DNA from: Sisyra terminalis
Lineage: Eukaryota > Arthropoda > Insecta > Neuroptera > Sisyridae
Length of the DNA: 64,000 bases
Direction: 5' to 3'
Assembly: GCA_958496175.1 (NCBI GenBank)
Contig: OY292279.1
Coordinates: 19,406,001-19,470,000 of the forward strand
Part shown: piece by piece, positions 12,013 through 23,023 of the stretch
How the letters are laid out: every line of letters starts with the position of its first letter
Position numbering within the stretch: the stretch's first letter is position 1
Translations under genes and position numbers: made by a program
Notes under the pieces: model-generated
Databases searched by the model: none
Seen by the model: the letters and a program-made list of their open reading frames with translations, nothing else
What the model was told of the DNA's origin: nothing

Positions 12013-12449
12013 ATTAATGAATAATTATTTATGTCGTATGACTCAATTTCTTTATTTCTTTATTAAATGCAACGCGTTTCAACAGTCTTTGACTGTCATC
12101 ATCAGGCAATATTAAAAATTACTTAATTTTCATTTTTTTAGTGCCAGTAGCCTGTTGTTAATCTTTTCTTTGTATAAAATCAGACGAAAAAACTGCTTTT
12201 AAATAATTTTTAAATATATTGTTAAGTATTTTGGCACAAAATTGTTACGAAGATGATTGACGTTCATAAACCTGCTGCAGAATTCATGCATAGTTTTATA
12301 CGTCGTTTAACTCAATTTCTTTATTGAATACAACATTATTTATTAAAAAACCATACTAGATGATGACAGATAAAGATTGTTGATATGCGTTGTTTTCAAT
12401 AAAGAAAGAAAGAAATTGAGTCATTCGACTTATATAATTTTTCATTAAT
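12013..12449. mobile_element. MITE with TIRs and hammerhead-like core
   Basis: Terminal inverted repeats start attaatgaataat / gtatgactcaatttctt on the left and mirror as aagaaattgagtcattcgac / attaat on the right. The minus strand at 12,076-12,105 reads CTGATGA, then a six-base-pair stem closed by AAA, then GAAAC. The same family occurs as a nearly perfect palindrome at 52,527-52,814. There is no coding capacity, so it is non-autonomous. Confidence 0.7.
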
Positions 12450-13482
12450 TTAAAAGAATTGATATTGAGAGACTCATAAACAATAAATTTTCGAGAAATT
12501 CAAATTCGATCATTGATTCTCCAAATGAATAGATGTTAACATAAAATAAGGAATTTATTATATTTTTTGCCTTATTTCTTAACCGGATTAAATTTTGTTT
12601 TGTGTATATCTTATTTATTTTATTCATGTAATGTAATTTTTAACCCTTGAATAATTTTTTTTTTATTGTTTCGACAAAACTAGAATTCTTCAAAAAGTAT
12701 AATTTACTTATTGGAGTTCATTAGGAATTTGTAATTATTATGATTTTATATAATATTTGTTTTATTATCGAAGATATAGACAACGTTCGGGCTAGATAAT
12801 GTCTGTCGGGTCCGCTTATATATTATAAAGATATATTAATTTATTGTTTATACAGTTTAAACTGTTCCAAGTTAGCGAAAAACTCTATTTTGATTAAATT
12901 TAGTCTAAATTCAAATATCTAAAAAAATATTTCCTTAAAATTTTTCTTGAATCTCTAATTCTACTTATAAGTAAATTTTCTTCTTTTTTTCTTCTTTACG
13001 TATTGATAGCATCAGAAATTGATGTCAATTTAAAAATTAAATGAAGAGGAAATAATTAAATCATAATGAAATACTTTCATTGCGGATTATCGAATTTCAA
13101 TATCTTCATGGTAGAGGATTTACGTTATGAATGACGTCAAGTAAAAAATTTAATAACAATAACTTAATCACAATCTCATTTCCTCGTTGTCTTCCACAGA
13201 TATGATATGTTTTTAATGATTCACCTCTTCGGAATAAATTTCGCCATTAACATTTATGTTCATTTATATAAAACCACAAGATTATCAAGTCTCAACTACC
13301 ATATCAAAAATTCCCACCAATTTCCTTCATCACAAAAAAACCGGTTTGGAAGATCATGTATATTGAAAGTTATATTTATACAAAAATATTAATAAAGAAG
13401 TGTGAGTTGGCAAGCGAAGAAGTCAGAGATTAATTTTGGATAAATTTTCCGTTTATTTTTCAATTTTGATTTACTCATTTGG
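12450..13482. other. Intergenic sequence upstream of receptor B
   Basis: AT-rich with no supported gene. Part near 12,850-12,900 corresponds to 240-285, supporting a duplication breakpoint upstream of both leader blocks. A TGACGTCA octamer is at 13,132-13,139. Confidence 0.4.
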
Positions 13483-13965
13483 TTAATTGATTTGTAAGAT
13501 ATTTCTTAATATAACTTCTTGAAGAGGCCACAATTGCATAGGTCAAGATTGACTCTTCAAGGTAAACGGGATTCGGTTGAGTAATTTTTGAAAAAATTTA
13601 TGGTGTACCGATAAAAAAATGTTTTATTAATTGTGGAAATTTAAAGAAAATGTGAAAATGTGTGAGGTTTTAATTTTTTATTCTATTAAACCAATTGTCT
13701 GGAAAAGGATAAACATGTAATGGTATGAATTGAGATGGGAGGAGGAAGATAATTAGTTGTGTTACGACCTTCTCGAGTGTTTTAATTTTAATTAAAAACT
13801 ATTACAAAATAAAACCGGATAGGACTGAAGTTGGAATCGCTATGTGCATTTAGTGATCGGTGGTCAGTGGAAGTGGTGGAAAAGTTTAGTGTGAAGTGTA
13901 GAAATAAACGGTCTTCCAGGACTCATATTTTTCCAGGTACTATCTTTGGAAAATCTCAAAACAAA
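13483..13965 (+). promoter_or_regulatory. Leader/promoter block of receptor B (paralogous block)
   Basis: This is the counterpart of 2605-3085, with the same conserved core (gtcagtggaagtggtgg near 13,863). Here it lies about 3.5 kb upstream of the coding start instead of about 120 bp. A donor-like TTCCAG|GTACTA occurs at 13,936/13,937, and an acceptor-like ttatttcag ends at 17,431, so copy B may use a spliced 5' untranslated exon. That splicing is an inference. Confidence 0.5.
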
Positions 13966-14627
13966 AAAAGTATGTAAATAATTAAACTGTGATGCATTAA
14001 ACAATGCTTTTGCATAAAGTTACTAGATAATCCCATAAAATTAATTTTTAATTTATTTTTAACAACTTTCTTAAAGAACTAATTAGATTTTTAGCTATAC
14101 TAGTTTACATTATATTAAAACTATAGAAGAAATAAAAATATCAATATAATTTAAAAAAAAGCTCCTCTTAAAATTAACCAATTAAAGAAATTTAAGATTT
14201 TTCAAAGATATCATAAATAAAACCGTTTTCTAGAGGGGTTATAATACACATTGGTTACTCATAGTAATTCACATTAATATTTTTAGCTATTAAACTTTCA
14301 AAATCGTTAAACATAAAGCTCAACTAAAGTTAATCCTTTTTTGAAAGAGCACATATTGATAAGTATTGATGAAGTTAGAATCGTAAAGTTTTAAAAAATC
14401 GATTAGAGAAATTGATTTTAAACTTTTACTTTTTCTTTCTATAAATAAAACGTACTTCCAAAATTTCTCAGCTTCTATTATTTTTTGACACTGTAGGGTA
14501 AAATATGTATTTACTATAAGGATAAAATTTTGAATCTCGTACAAAATACTGGGATTATCTTTTAATAATATTAAATTTTCTATTTTCCCTTGATTCATGT
14601 TTCTGAGTAAATTAATAACAATGAGGT

Positions 14628-14770
14628 CTACTGGTGGTCGAGTGGTCTGGGAGACCGCTCCAAAACTGGTAGGTTTTGGTTTCAATCTTCGTATCAAGCA
14701 AATTTTCGATATTTCTCGATTGCAGATTTTTTGTTATCCTAGAGACACTAAAATTTTAGTAGTCTTAGAA
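14628..14770 (+). mobile_element. tRNA-derived SINE, nearly full length
   Basis: It begins ctactggtggtcgagtggtc, a class II tRNA-like 5' end with an A box, continues through gaccgctccaaaactggtag to a B-box-like ggtttcaatc, and ends with the family tail (cgatatttctcgatt, then agagacactaaaa). It is inserted between the leader block and the coding exon of receptor B. Confidence 0.7.
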
Positions 14771-17431
14771 GGTAGCAATAAATATCGATTAAAAAATATT
14801 AATGAGGAAAAAAAATTTCTGCAAAAACGTAAGTTATCGCTTTTTTGCTAGTTCAACGACTATGAAGTTTATAGAATCATTTGAAAAAGTTTTTTTACGT
14901 CAGTGAAAAACTCAAAATATTAAATTTTTTGGGAAATTTTATCCACAATAAAAATAGGTGGTTGCAAATAGCCTAAAGTATCAAAAACGAGTTTTTGCCA
15001 TTCTTATAATATTACGTGTGAAGTTTGTTCTTTGGTATTATTTGTTTACTTAAATTGTTTTCGTAAATCTCTATACCCAATAATTATGAAATTTTTCAGG
15101 TTTTGTGGCAAATGTACTAAATAAATAAAGACCATAAGAGATTTTTTTCGCTTTAGCACAAAATCGAATTAATTGTTCGAATGCAAAAAGCTATTTGGCA
15201 ATTTTGAAACCATACTACAAACTATTGTAATTCTATTAAATATATGCGCAAAGATATATTTTCCATTCAATAAATGTATAATTTTTATAAATTCCACGAA
15301 AAATATTTGTTTTTTTTTTAATTTCTAAGGAAAAAAGAACGGGTTGTGATTGGTTGCAACTGCAGTGACGTCATATGCAAGCAAACCTGCCTTTCATGAT
15401 TGATTATTGTTCGCGGTTTATGTTTTCTGAGAATTAAATTCCATCTTTGAGGTATTACTGATTTAGTTTTTTTTTTATTTATGGGATTTTTCCTTTTAAA
15501 TCTTTAACAGGTGTCAAATTTTATGCAAGCTTATTACAATTACCAACTTATGTTAGACAGAGTATAGATAAAGCATTATTTATTAAGATACGTCTGTAAA
15601 TTCATGAGTAGTTTAATTAAATCTCATTTAAAGGGACGTGGACAAAAACTTATAAATTGATACATTTTTTGAAGTTCTATGGGATGGAAGCAAACAATTT
15701 ATGTGAAGTTTTTGTTGATGTTTGTATACATTGAGACACTACAAATCTTTGTAAATCATTTTCACCAATGAATTTGAAAAAAAAATGACAAAATTCGCTT
15801 TAGCGGACGTAAATTTACTTGTTTACTTGCAAATGACGTCACACGTTCCCGCCAGTACAAAAATAGCGTTTTTGGTGCACTTTTAACATCACTTTTTAAT
15901 GATAATACAGTATAAGTATAAGTTTCTTCATTAAATTGAAAAATATGTCAATTATTTAAATAATCTCAATTATTATAATTTAATGTCAGTATGCTCTTTC
16001 GTAGGAGCTTGGATACGGAATAATTTGTGTTCGATTTTCTTTAATTTAACTCTAAATAATAGTGCTCCTGAAATGCTATCTCTCGAATCCCTTCTAAACT
16101 TGCATTGAGTTCCTGATCCCTACGGGAAGATCAACTACCTTAAAGACCCGGATGGTTGCGCAACGCCCTTGTTTATAACTTAAGCCATGCATTTATTCAC
16201 GAGCAGTACTTGGTTGTGGTTGCATTTTATATATAATTCAATAAATCTAATCTTTATCGAAACAATCTTTGTTTAATATAATTACATTTGATGTCTTGTT
16301 TTTAATATTTGGTGTAAAGTTTTAGATTTTTCAACTTTCTTAGACAAAATTTAAAAAAAAAGCATCGTTGTAGGAACTTTTTGGTTCATATTACTTTATC
16401 TGTTGATAAATAACACAAGATTGGTTATTGGAGTTAAATATGAGTATCAAAATAGTTTTTCGTTCCCGCTAAAATCCGTTACAAAATATTGAACCTCATA
16501 TTTAACTTAATTATCCGAACTTGTATTGTAAATCACGTGACAAATTAATATTAATAAAAATGGCCACGTTAGCAGTATGTATTGCCTGAAGAAGTTTAGA
16601 AATATTTCATCGAAAAGTTACAAAGTTTGAAAAAAAAAACATCAAAGTGTTTCGTACTCAAGTTCCTGAGAAAAATTAATTCATTAATACTTAGTTTCTT
16701 GTAAATTTCATATTAGCTAGTTTTCATTTAAAAAGAATTGTTAAATTCAAACGTTTATCATAGTATAGTAGAGAAAATTAGTTTACATTCTTTTCTTTTT
16801 TTGTACTACTTAAATTTTTATTGAACTAAAAAAAGCAATGATATTTTTCTGGATTGTCGTTATTTTAATTACGCATAACAAAACCATTTAACATATTTTT
16901 CCAAACTATTAGAAAATCCTTATAATTTTCTAATTATATGGTATGGTTCACTCCATTTGTTACTCAAGGCTATCCTTGCCTGATCAAAGAACTTACCTGA
17001 TTTTATCTCATAAATAACAATATAACTTATATTTTAAGTACCTATTAATGATGTATATCCGCATATAAAACCAGTTAAGTTAAAAGGCTAAAGTTTTTGA
17101 TTCCTTGTTAGTTAAGCCTTCCAAAAATTAATTAATTTTAAGTAACCAATGAGAGTTTCTTTACGATTAACTATAACTTCTAACTAATTCATTTTCGATT
17201 CGGCTATCTAGGATATCAAAATTTCCTTGTCATGGAAGAAATCTTATATCTTATATAAGAATTATACTTTCTTATAAAATATTCTTCAAAACTTTTGAAT
17301 GGGCTCATGAATTCAATCGTATGTCACTTATCAGAACTTTGATAAATAGAGACACCCAATCCTTACTAGTACTTGAAAATCATAAGAAAATTAAGTAGAA
17401 AGAAAAAAATATAAAGCATGACTTATTTCAG
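14771..17431. other. Possible 5' intron/insertion upstream of receptor B
   Basis: This 2.7-kb AT-rich stretch has no counterpart upstream of receptor A. Two TGACGTCA octamers (15,366-15,373 and 15,834-15,841) sit in GC-richer patches. A motif tgcctgaagaagtt at about 16,581 recurs near 38,868. No coding signal was seen. Confidence 0.4.
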
Positions 17432-17479
17432 GTTTAACGAAGAACGAATAAAAACTGCAGCTAAATTTCGCTAGAAATC

Positions 17480-18487
17480 ATGGATCATTACGATACCATT
17501 CAAAGCTTATTAATCGCATCACAAGTGATTGGCCTAGCTCCATTTTATCCGAAAGATGACGAAAGCTCGATTCGAAAGCTACACATTCCAAGAGTAACAC
17601 TGCTCAACACAATAATTTTCCTTGGGCTGTACTACGGCAGTGCCATATACCTACAATTCCATCGCACGGTACTCAACAATGATTGTTTCCTTTTTCAAAT
17701 TGTTACAGCTGCATATTTCTACGAAAACTATGTGGGAATGTTGTTTGTGGCTATTGCATTTACGACGTGTTTTCTTAAGCGAAAACAGCTGATGGAAATG
17801 CATTCGGTCATCACGGAGATTGATCAGGACTTGTTGCGGTTGGGACGATCGATATGTTTTGGGAATATTCGACGAAAAATTGTTTTGGTGACCTCTGTGT
17901 TAATGTTATCAGACATTGTTGTGGTAGTGGTTGTGAACTTTGCGTTGTTTTCTACGAATCTTCTGGAGTTTGGAAGAATGGTCGTGGAACAGACTCCTTC
18001 GATTGTTTTTACATTGGTAGCTTGTTATTTTGTGGCCTTCATGATTGCGTTAAGATATCGATTCTTCGCTATCAACAGTCTTCTGGTGACCAACTGTAAG
18101 ATGTACATGGTTTCAACAGTTGAACGCAACTTACTTCAGGCCCAGGAAATCGACGATTTAATCAAAGTGCATGATCGATTGTGTGACGTAGCCGATGAAA
18201 TTAATTCGTGTTACGGCTTCATTATGCTTTGCCTCTTCGCCAACATCTTCATCATCATCAATGTTTACATTTTCTTAAGTACACGAATCCTACCATTCAG
18301 CTTCAAGTACCACATCCGTAGCCTGGAGCTTTATAGTTACGGACTTCTATGCTTGGCCCTCAACGTCACAGTCCGTGCATGCGTCATAATTTTTTCCGTA
18401 CAATTTGCAACCGAAGAAGCTTCAGCCTCGCAAACGTTCGTCCACAAGACAATCAACTTTTATCGCGACTCCATTTTGCAAAACAAG
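17480..18487 (+). CDS. Gustatory receptor B, coding exon 1
   Basis: This is the paralogue of receptor A, encoding residues 1-336 of a 411-residue 7tm_7 gustatory receptor. The ATG at 17,480 gives MDHYDTI and the exon is exactly 1008 bp, as in copy A. Six hydrophobic segments fall at the same positions as in A. The exon ends AAG|GTAATG, phase 0, after ILQNK; the open frame continues 11 codons into the intron before a stop, which is not coding. Most residues are identical to copy A with scattered substitutions, and none breaks the frame, so both copies appear functional. Upstream bases 17,432-17,479 do not resemble those before the ATG of copy A. The ligand is unknown. Confidence 0.93.
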
Positions 18488-18559
18488 GTAATGCACCAAT
18501 TTTGGTGCTTTCTATATATTTAAATACATTTGAATATACGCATGGCGGCCATGAAGATG

Positions 18560-19130
18560 GCCGATTTATTAAAATGGCGAATTGGATACGATTCTAATTT
18601 GTTTCAAACAAGTTACCTCGTACAGTCAATCGGGGTTATTCCAAAACAAACCAATGACGTCATAACTGACGCAAAAAATCTGAATAACGAATTTGCTTGC
18701 CAACCTCAACATTTCCATTAAACGACAATTTGCATTCTATATATCATTTTTTTCTAAAAATTTAAACTTTATGAAAATAAAAAAAATATTCTCACCATCA
18801 GTACGAATTGAGTTAGGGAAAACAATCTAATTAAAACCAGGTTTGCTCGGTTAGGTTTGCGATGGGGTCTCAGAGGATGGAAATAAAATGACACACTCAT
18901 TTGTTACGGGTTTTCATATTTTTTTTTTAATAAAAAACATGTGAATGTGGAAATGCGTTCATTCGTTTGTTTTTAAATGACAAGCAATAATGGAAACAAA
19001 TGTTCTTGTTTTTAGTTTTTTATGCCAATTGATGGTAGACACGACACTTTTAAATTAATAAAATACACCTTTCGGAGCCGTTCCTTGTTTGTAATGTTCC
19101 CGAGAGGGTAATTTTCCTTGTTTGTAGATG
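18560..19130 (+). other. Conserved intron-1 block, copy B
   Basis: Counterpart of 6600-7130 in receptor A, beginning almost immediately after the exon 1 donor. It shares aaccaggtttgctcggttag and acatgtgaatgtggaaat. A TGACGTCA octamer is at 18,655-18,662; the aligned position in copy A reads tgacgcca. Confidence 0.55.
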
Positions 19131-19870
19131 CAAATTTTTTTTTAATAAAAAATATGGAAATGAAATATTCTTAGAGTTATAGTTGGGAAAAAGGTTCCTT
19201 AAAAAAGCTTGGTTCCTAAAAAAAATCAAGCAACAGATTGAAGCCGCTAAACTATGGGTATTAGGGTGGTCCTTAATAGGGTTGTTATTGAGTATTTATT
19301 ATAATTGCCAGTGATTCAACAATTGAAAAATGATATGTAATGAAGAAGAAAGTAAATTAGATTTTTTTCGGTAAACTTAATTATACTGAACTGAAGATTT
19401 TCCATACATTCATAGCGAAACTAGCTCAAATCGATTTTTGAATTTGAATTATACGTACATTCTTCGCCTTTAAAATTTTGGTGTTCCAAATATTATGCCA
19501 CTCTAGGCCCGAGCCTCATGGGTCTAGGTATAAATCTATCACTGATTATTTCGAATTGTAAGATTATTTCTGATTTTTAGACTAAAATACACCAAAGATT
19601 TATTTTATAGTTTTCTATCACTTAGCTGCAGTATGCATACTTTTCTGTATTATTTTTTTACTTAGAAATATTTAAAATAAAATCATATTTGCGTTAAAGT
19701 ATAAGAATAATTGATAATTGATAAATAAGCCTAGTGCACTTGATCTAAAAAGCATTTTTAGTGTTTTAAGAATATTCTTTAGGAATATATTTTTACCTTT
19801 ACTTAATAAAATTTAAGAAATATTCATTTAAAGATGCAAAAATAATCTATTAAGATATTAATATAATATA
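19131..19870. other. Intron 1 of receptor B, AT-rich
   Basis: No coding signal. The part at 19,725-19,790 (agtgcacttgatctaaaaag) resembles 49,683-49,735, so the interspersed repeat annotated just downstream probably starts here. Confidence 0.4.
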
Positions 19871-19879
19871 GTATTAACA

Positions 19880-20160
19880 ATATATACCACTTATATTCCT
19901 AAGGAAAAAATTGATGGTAATTTTTAGGGTATAAAAATGTTTTTCTTGGCAAAAAGCTGTGAAAATCATCTTAATCTTATCTTTGATAACTCCTCAATTA
20001 TATGTTTCAATACACGTACTGGTGTGTACTATGACGTCTCAAAAGACCCATAAGTACACTTATCGTTTTCGGATTTTCATTTGCTCAACAAAATTAAAAC
20101 TTTTTTCTACAAAAACGACCTATTCCTATAACAAATGTACTTTAACACAAAGAAAAAGGT
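19880..20160 (+). repeat. Interspersed repeat family R1, copy 1
   Basis: It shares an ordered set of motifs with 20,405-20,660 and 49,995-50,290: ccta(a)ggaaaaa, a gggtataa/ggttataa stretch, tatgacgt followed by an agaagaccca-like stretch, and tttcatttgctca. No terminal repeats or coding sequence could be defined. It lies in intron 1 of receptor B. Confidence 0.55.
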
Positions 20161-20404
20161 AATTTAAAAAAAAATTATTGCTCTTATAGTAGGCATACAA
20201 ATACTTTTGTTTGCAATTCATTTTTAAGTGTGATATACCTTGTATAAACTATCCTAGCAGCGTCTGTAGATCCTGATCTTGGATAAAAATAAAATTTTAC
20301 AATATATTGTAGTGGTTGTATGTTTGAGCTGGGGAAAAATAATGGATAGGTTATTTAAATCGTTTAAACATTATGTTATTGATTTAAACCATTTACAACC
20401 TATA

Positions 20405-20660
20405 CAACTACTATCCTAAAGGAAAAATATATATAACGATTTTAAGGGTATAACAATATTTTCCATTGCGAAAAAATATTAAAATTTTGTAAATTATTAC
20501 TGTTTTTATAGTAACAATTTAATGATCTGTTTATATCCTGGTTTCAATATACTAATACGTATTGTGACGTCACAGAAGACTCATAAGCGCTCCCTTTGTT
20601 TTCAGACTTTCATTTGCTCATTAAAATTGAATATATTTTTCTACCAAAACTTGAGATTTA
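20405..20660 (+). repeat. Interspersed repeat family R1, copy 2
   Basis: Second copy in direct orientation, about 500 bp after the first. It carries an intact TGACGTCA at 20,575-20,582 followed by cagaagactcataagcgc, as in the other copies. Confidence 0.55.
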
Positions 20661-20794
20661 CATAACTTAAAATTAGTTTTTAATTAAAACTAATTTTAAG
20701 TAAAAAATTAAAACTAAAGTCATAATAGTCCTTATCGATTTAAAAAATTTAAGAAAAGTGAATATAGTCTATTTGGCCATTCTCAAAGCTGTTA

Positions 20795-21340
20795 GAAGAA
20801 AGTGTCTTAGTTACTTAAAAGTATCTAAGTTACTTAAATATCTTAGAAATTACTAGATATTATTATTTAATAAGTATTTAAGATACTTTTTAAAAAAAAC
20901 TGTATTGTGTGACTTAAAGAGTATTAAGATATCGAAAAGTAAGTTTGATACCAAGATACTGAAAGTTTAGATACAAAGTTTTATGATATTCTATAAAATT
21001 AAACTTATACTATTATTTTTTGTAATAATCTATCGTTTTAAAAATCTGTTTTTTACAAGGTTTAGAACATACAAACTTTCATTTTTCCTTAATTAATAAA
21101 GATATGAAATACAATATCTGATTACCAGAGAACTTTACCTATTACGTTATGAATCTTAGTACATAGATAATGTGCAAAGTTACTAAAAGAGTATCTTCTT
21201 AAGTATTGTAAATGTAACTTAAGATAAGTTTTTAAGTTTTTTTTTCAAGAGTAACTAGATAGCTAAAGTAGCTTTATATACATTTTCAAAGAGTAACTTA
21301 TTTAGTATTTGGATACCTTCTTAAAGTATATTTGGCAGTA
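20795..21340. repeat. AAGTA/TACTT-rich degenerate repeat
   Basis: The stretch is built of many variants of agttactt, aagtatct and agatactt in both orientations, so it can pair with itself in many registers. It lies in intron 1 of receptor B just before exon 2. Nothing else is recognisable. Confidence 0.4.
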
Positions 21341-21801
21341 CTGGCCATCCTATATGTAAATCAATTTTGATAAACAAATTTAATTGAAAGTTATATTTTC
21401 ATTGAAATAACAGAAATTCAGCAGTTAAAAATCTACCCTTATTTGATAATAAAGCTTCAAATGTTAAAAATTGAAAAAAAAACTATTTTTTTTTTGTAAG
21501 AAGTTTGAAAATGGTCATATAGCACGTATATGAAACTGTATAATTTGATCAAATAGAAATTTATTTAAAACTTTACATGAAAATGGTAGGGACATAGTTC
21601 ATGATAAAGAGAGGGATCAAGTGAAGAAAACTATGAAGTCTATTAGTAGTTTATTTTCCATCAAGTTGCGTAATTACTTAGAAACTTTCAGTTATGTAAA
21701 TTAATTACAAGGATGGAGAAAATCAAGTTCTTAGTCTATAATTATTCTAACCGAATAGTTTTGCTAGAATATAGATTTAAATATGTTTCGATTTTTTTCA
21801 G

Positions 21802-21891
21802 CTTACTATATTCCTTATGCAACTTACCAACCGGAAACCAACATTTACTGCTTGCGGCTTATTTGAGATCAATCTACCGCTCTTATTTGGG
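21802..21891 (+). CDS. Gustatory receptor B, coding exon 2
   Basis: The 90-bp phase-0 exon encodes residues 337-366, identical to copy A except for KPTFTACG in place of KPSFTACG. The acceptor is atttttttcag and the donor GGG|GTAAGA. Intron 1 is 3314 bp and intron 2 is 104 bp. Confidence 0.93.
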
Positions 21892-21995
21892 GTAAGATGT
21901 TCTCATTTACTATCTTACTATTTTATATTACTATAAAACTTTAAATCTTACTAAGAAATTCATCAAAAACTAAATATAAATTCTTTTATTTTCAG

Positions 21996-22133
21996 ATGAT
22001 TGGCGCAGTGTTTACATATTTCATCATTTTAGTACAATTTGATCAGGCGGATAATCACTGTGCAACATTGTTAAATTTGACCCAAGAAGCATTGAATATG
22101 ACAAATACAACTGCAACAATAACCGAGCCATAA
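21996..22133 (+). CDS. Gustatory receptor B, coding exon 3 (TM7 and C-terminus)
   Basis: It encodes residues 367-411 and the stop TAA at 22,131-22,133, after acceptor ttattttcag. TM7 with TYFIILVQF is identical to copy A, and identity continues through DQADNHCAT; the remaining tail then diverges. The tail has sequons NLT, NMT and NTT. Keeping several sequons at different places while the sequence changes suggests that tail glycosylation matters, which is an inference. Confidence 0.92.
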   Translation: MIGAVFTYFIILVQFDQADNHCATLLNLTQEALNMTNTTATITEP

Positions 22134-22504
22134 TAAAAATCAGCTTAGAAAAAGCTCCAATTTTAGCAAAATTATATTGAAACAATAATGTTGATTTTGT
22201 GGATTATTAAAAAATTGAAAATTTTTAAAATTGCAAAGGAAATGATAGTTTTTGATTAAACTTACTGGTGGAAAGCTTTTTTTTATAATCCTTCAAAAGG
22301 ATAAGATATTAATAACTGAGAGATTTCAGAGACTGGAAAGATAATACTTTAGAAAGAATATATTATAAGTAAAAATAAGTTAGAATAAGTAGGTATAATT
22401 AATTAAAAAGTTACATAAACAATTTTTTAGTTAACGGTTTGGGTGAAACCATAGAAGAAACTTGTAAAAAGAAAACCCTACGAAGGATCAACAAATTTTT
22501 GGAG

Positions 22505-22510
22505 AATAAA
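22505..22510 (+). terminator. Candidate polyadenylation signal, receptor B
   Basis: AATAAA occurs about 370 bases after the stop. Another AATAAA overlaps the stop itself and is too close to serve. The real end of the transcript is uncertain. Confidence 0.3.
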
Positions 22511-22560
22511 AATAATATTTAAAAAAATTGTTTTATTTTAATTGCTTCTACCACGAAGTA

Positions 22561-23021
22561 TAGATACAAGGAGTCCGAACGGTATAGAATTTTTTACAAT
22601 ACTCATATACACAATAACAGGCTTAGATCATAGTTCTCTTTTCTGTCACTAGCAGCGCTAATATTCAGAACGTACCTAGGATTTGAATAAGGTATTCTTA
22701 TCTCACAATGCATTACGGGAATTGTGTCAAGATGTGGCGTCGCCATTAGTGTGTTTGCAGTACTAGCTTAAACTGAACCTATGTACCTTATGTAGGGTAA
22801 CTAAGGTAATATAAGTTAGTACACTAGACAATCTTGTGACGGCGCCACAACTAAAATAATTTTTTTTCGTGTAAAAAGTTGGAATTTACAACTTCTAATG
22901 ACAACAACACTTCCGGCGTAATGATTTAAACCCCTTCGTTTTGAAGACTAGAACACTCTACCGATTCTGGACCTCAAATTATTGCCATTTTTTTAACATA
23001 CGTTCGAGCTTCTTGTATCTA
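22561..23021. mobile_element. MITE family M1, copy 1 (TA target)
   Basis: Terminal inverted repeats read tagatacaaggagtccgaac at the left and mirror as gttcgagcttcttgtatcta at the right. The element is flanked by TA on both sides (22,559-22,560 and 22,022+1000, that is 23,022-23,023), as for Tc1/mariner-superfamily insertions. The interior has no coding frame. A second copy is at 27,895-28,353 and fragments are at 28,485-28,540 and 63,920-64,000. It separates receptor B from its downstream conserved block. Confidence 0.75.
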
Positions 23022-23023
23022 TA

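Noticed and set aside
12076..12110. Calling a complete hammerhead ribozyme
   Set aside because: The core and stem II are visible, but stems I and III could not be drawn; kept only as a finding.
14628..14700. Possible tRNA gene
   Set aside because: The A-box and B-box region resembles tRNA, but the cloverleaf arms do not pair properly and the sequence recurs with a common non-tRNA tail, so it is a SINE.
16581..16625. Motif tgcctgaagaagtt with following tttcatcg, also near 38,868
   Set aside because: Shared over only about 45 bp, too little to define an element or an RNA structure.
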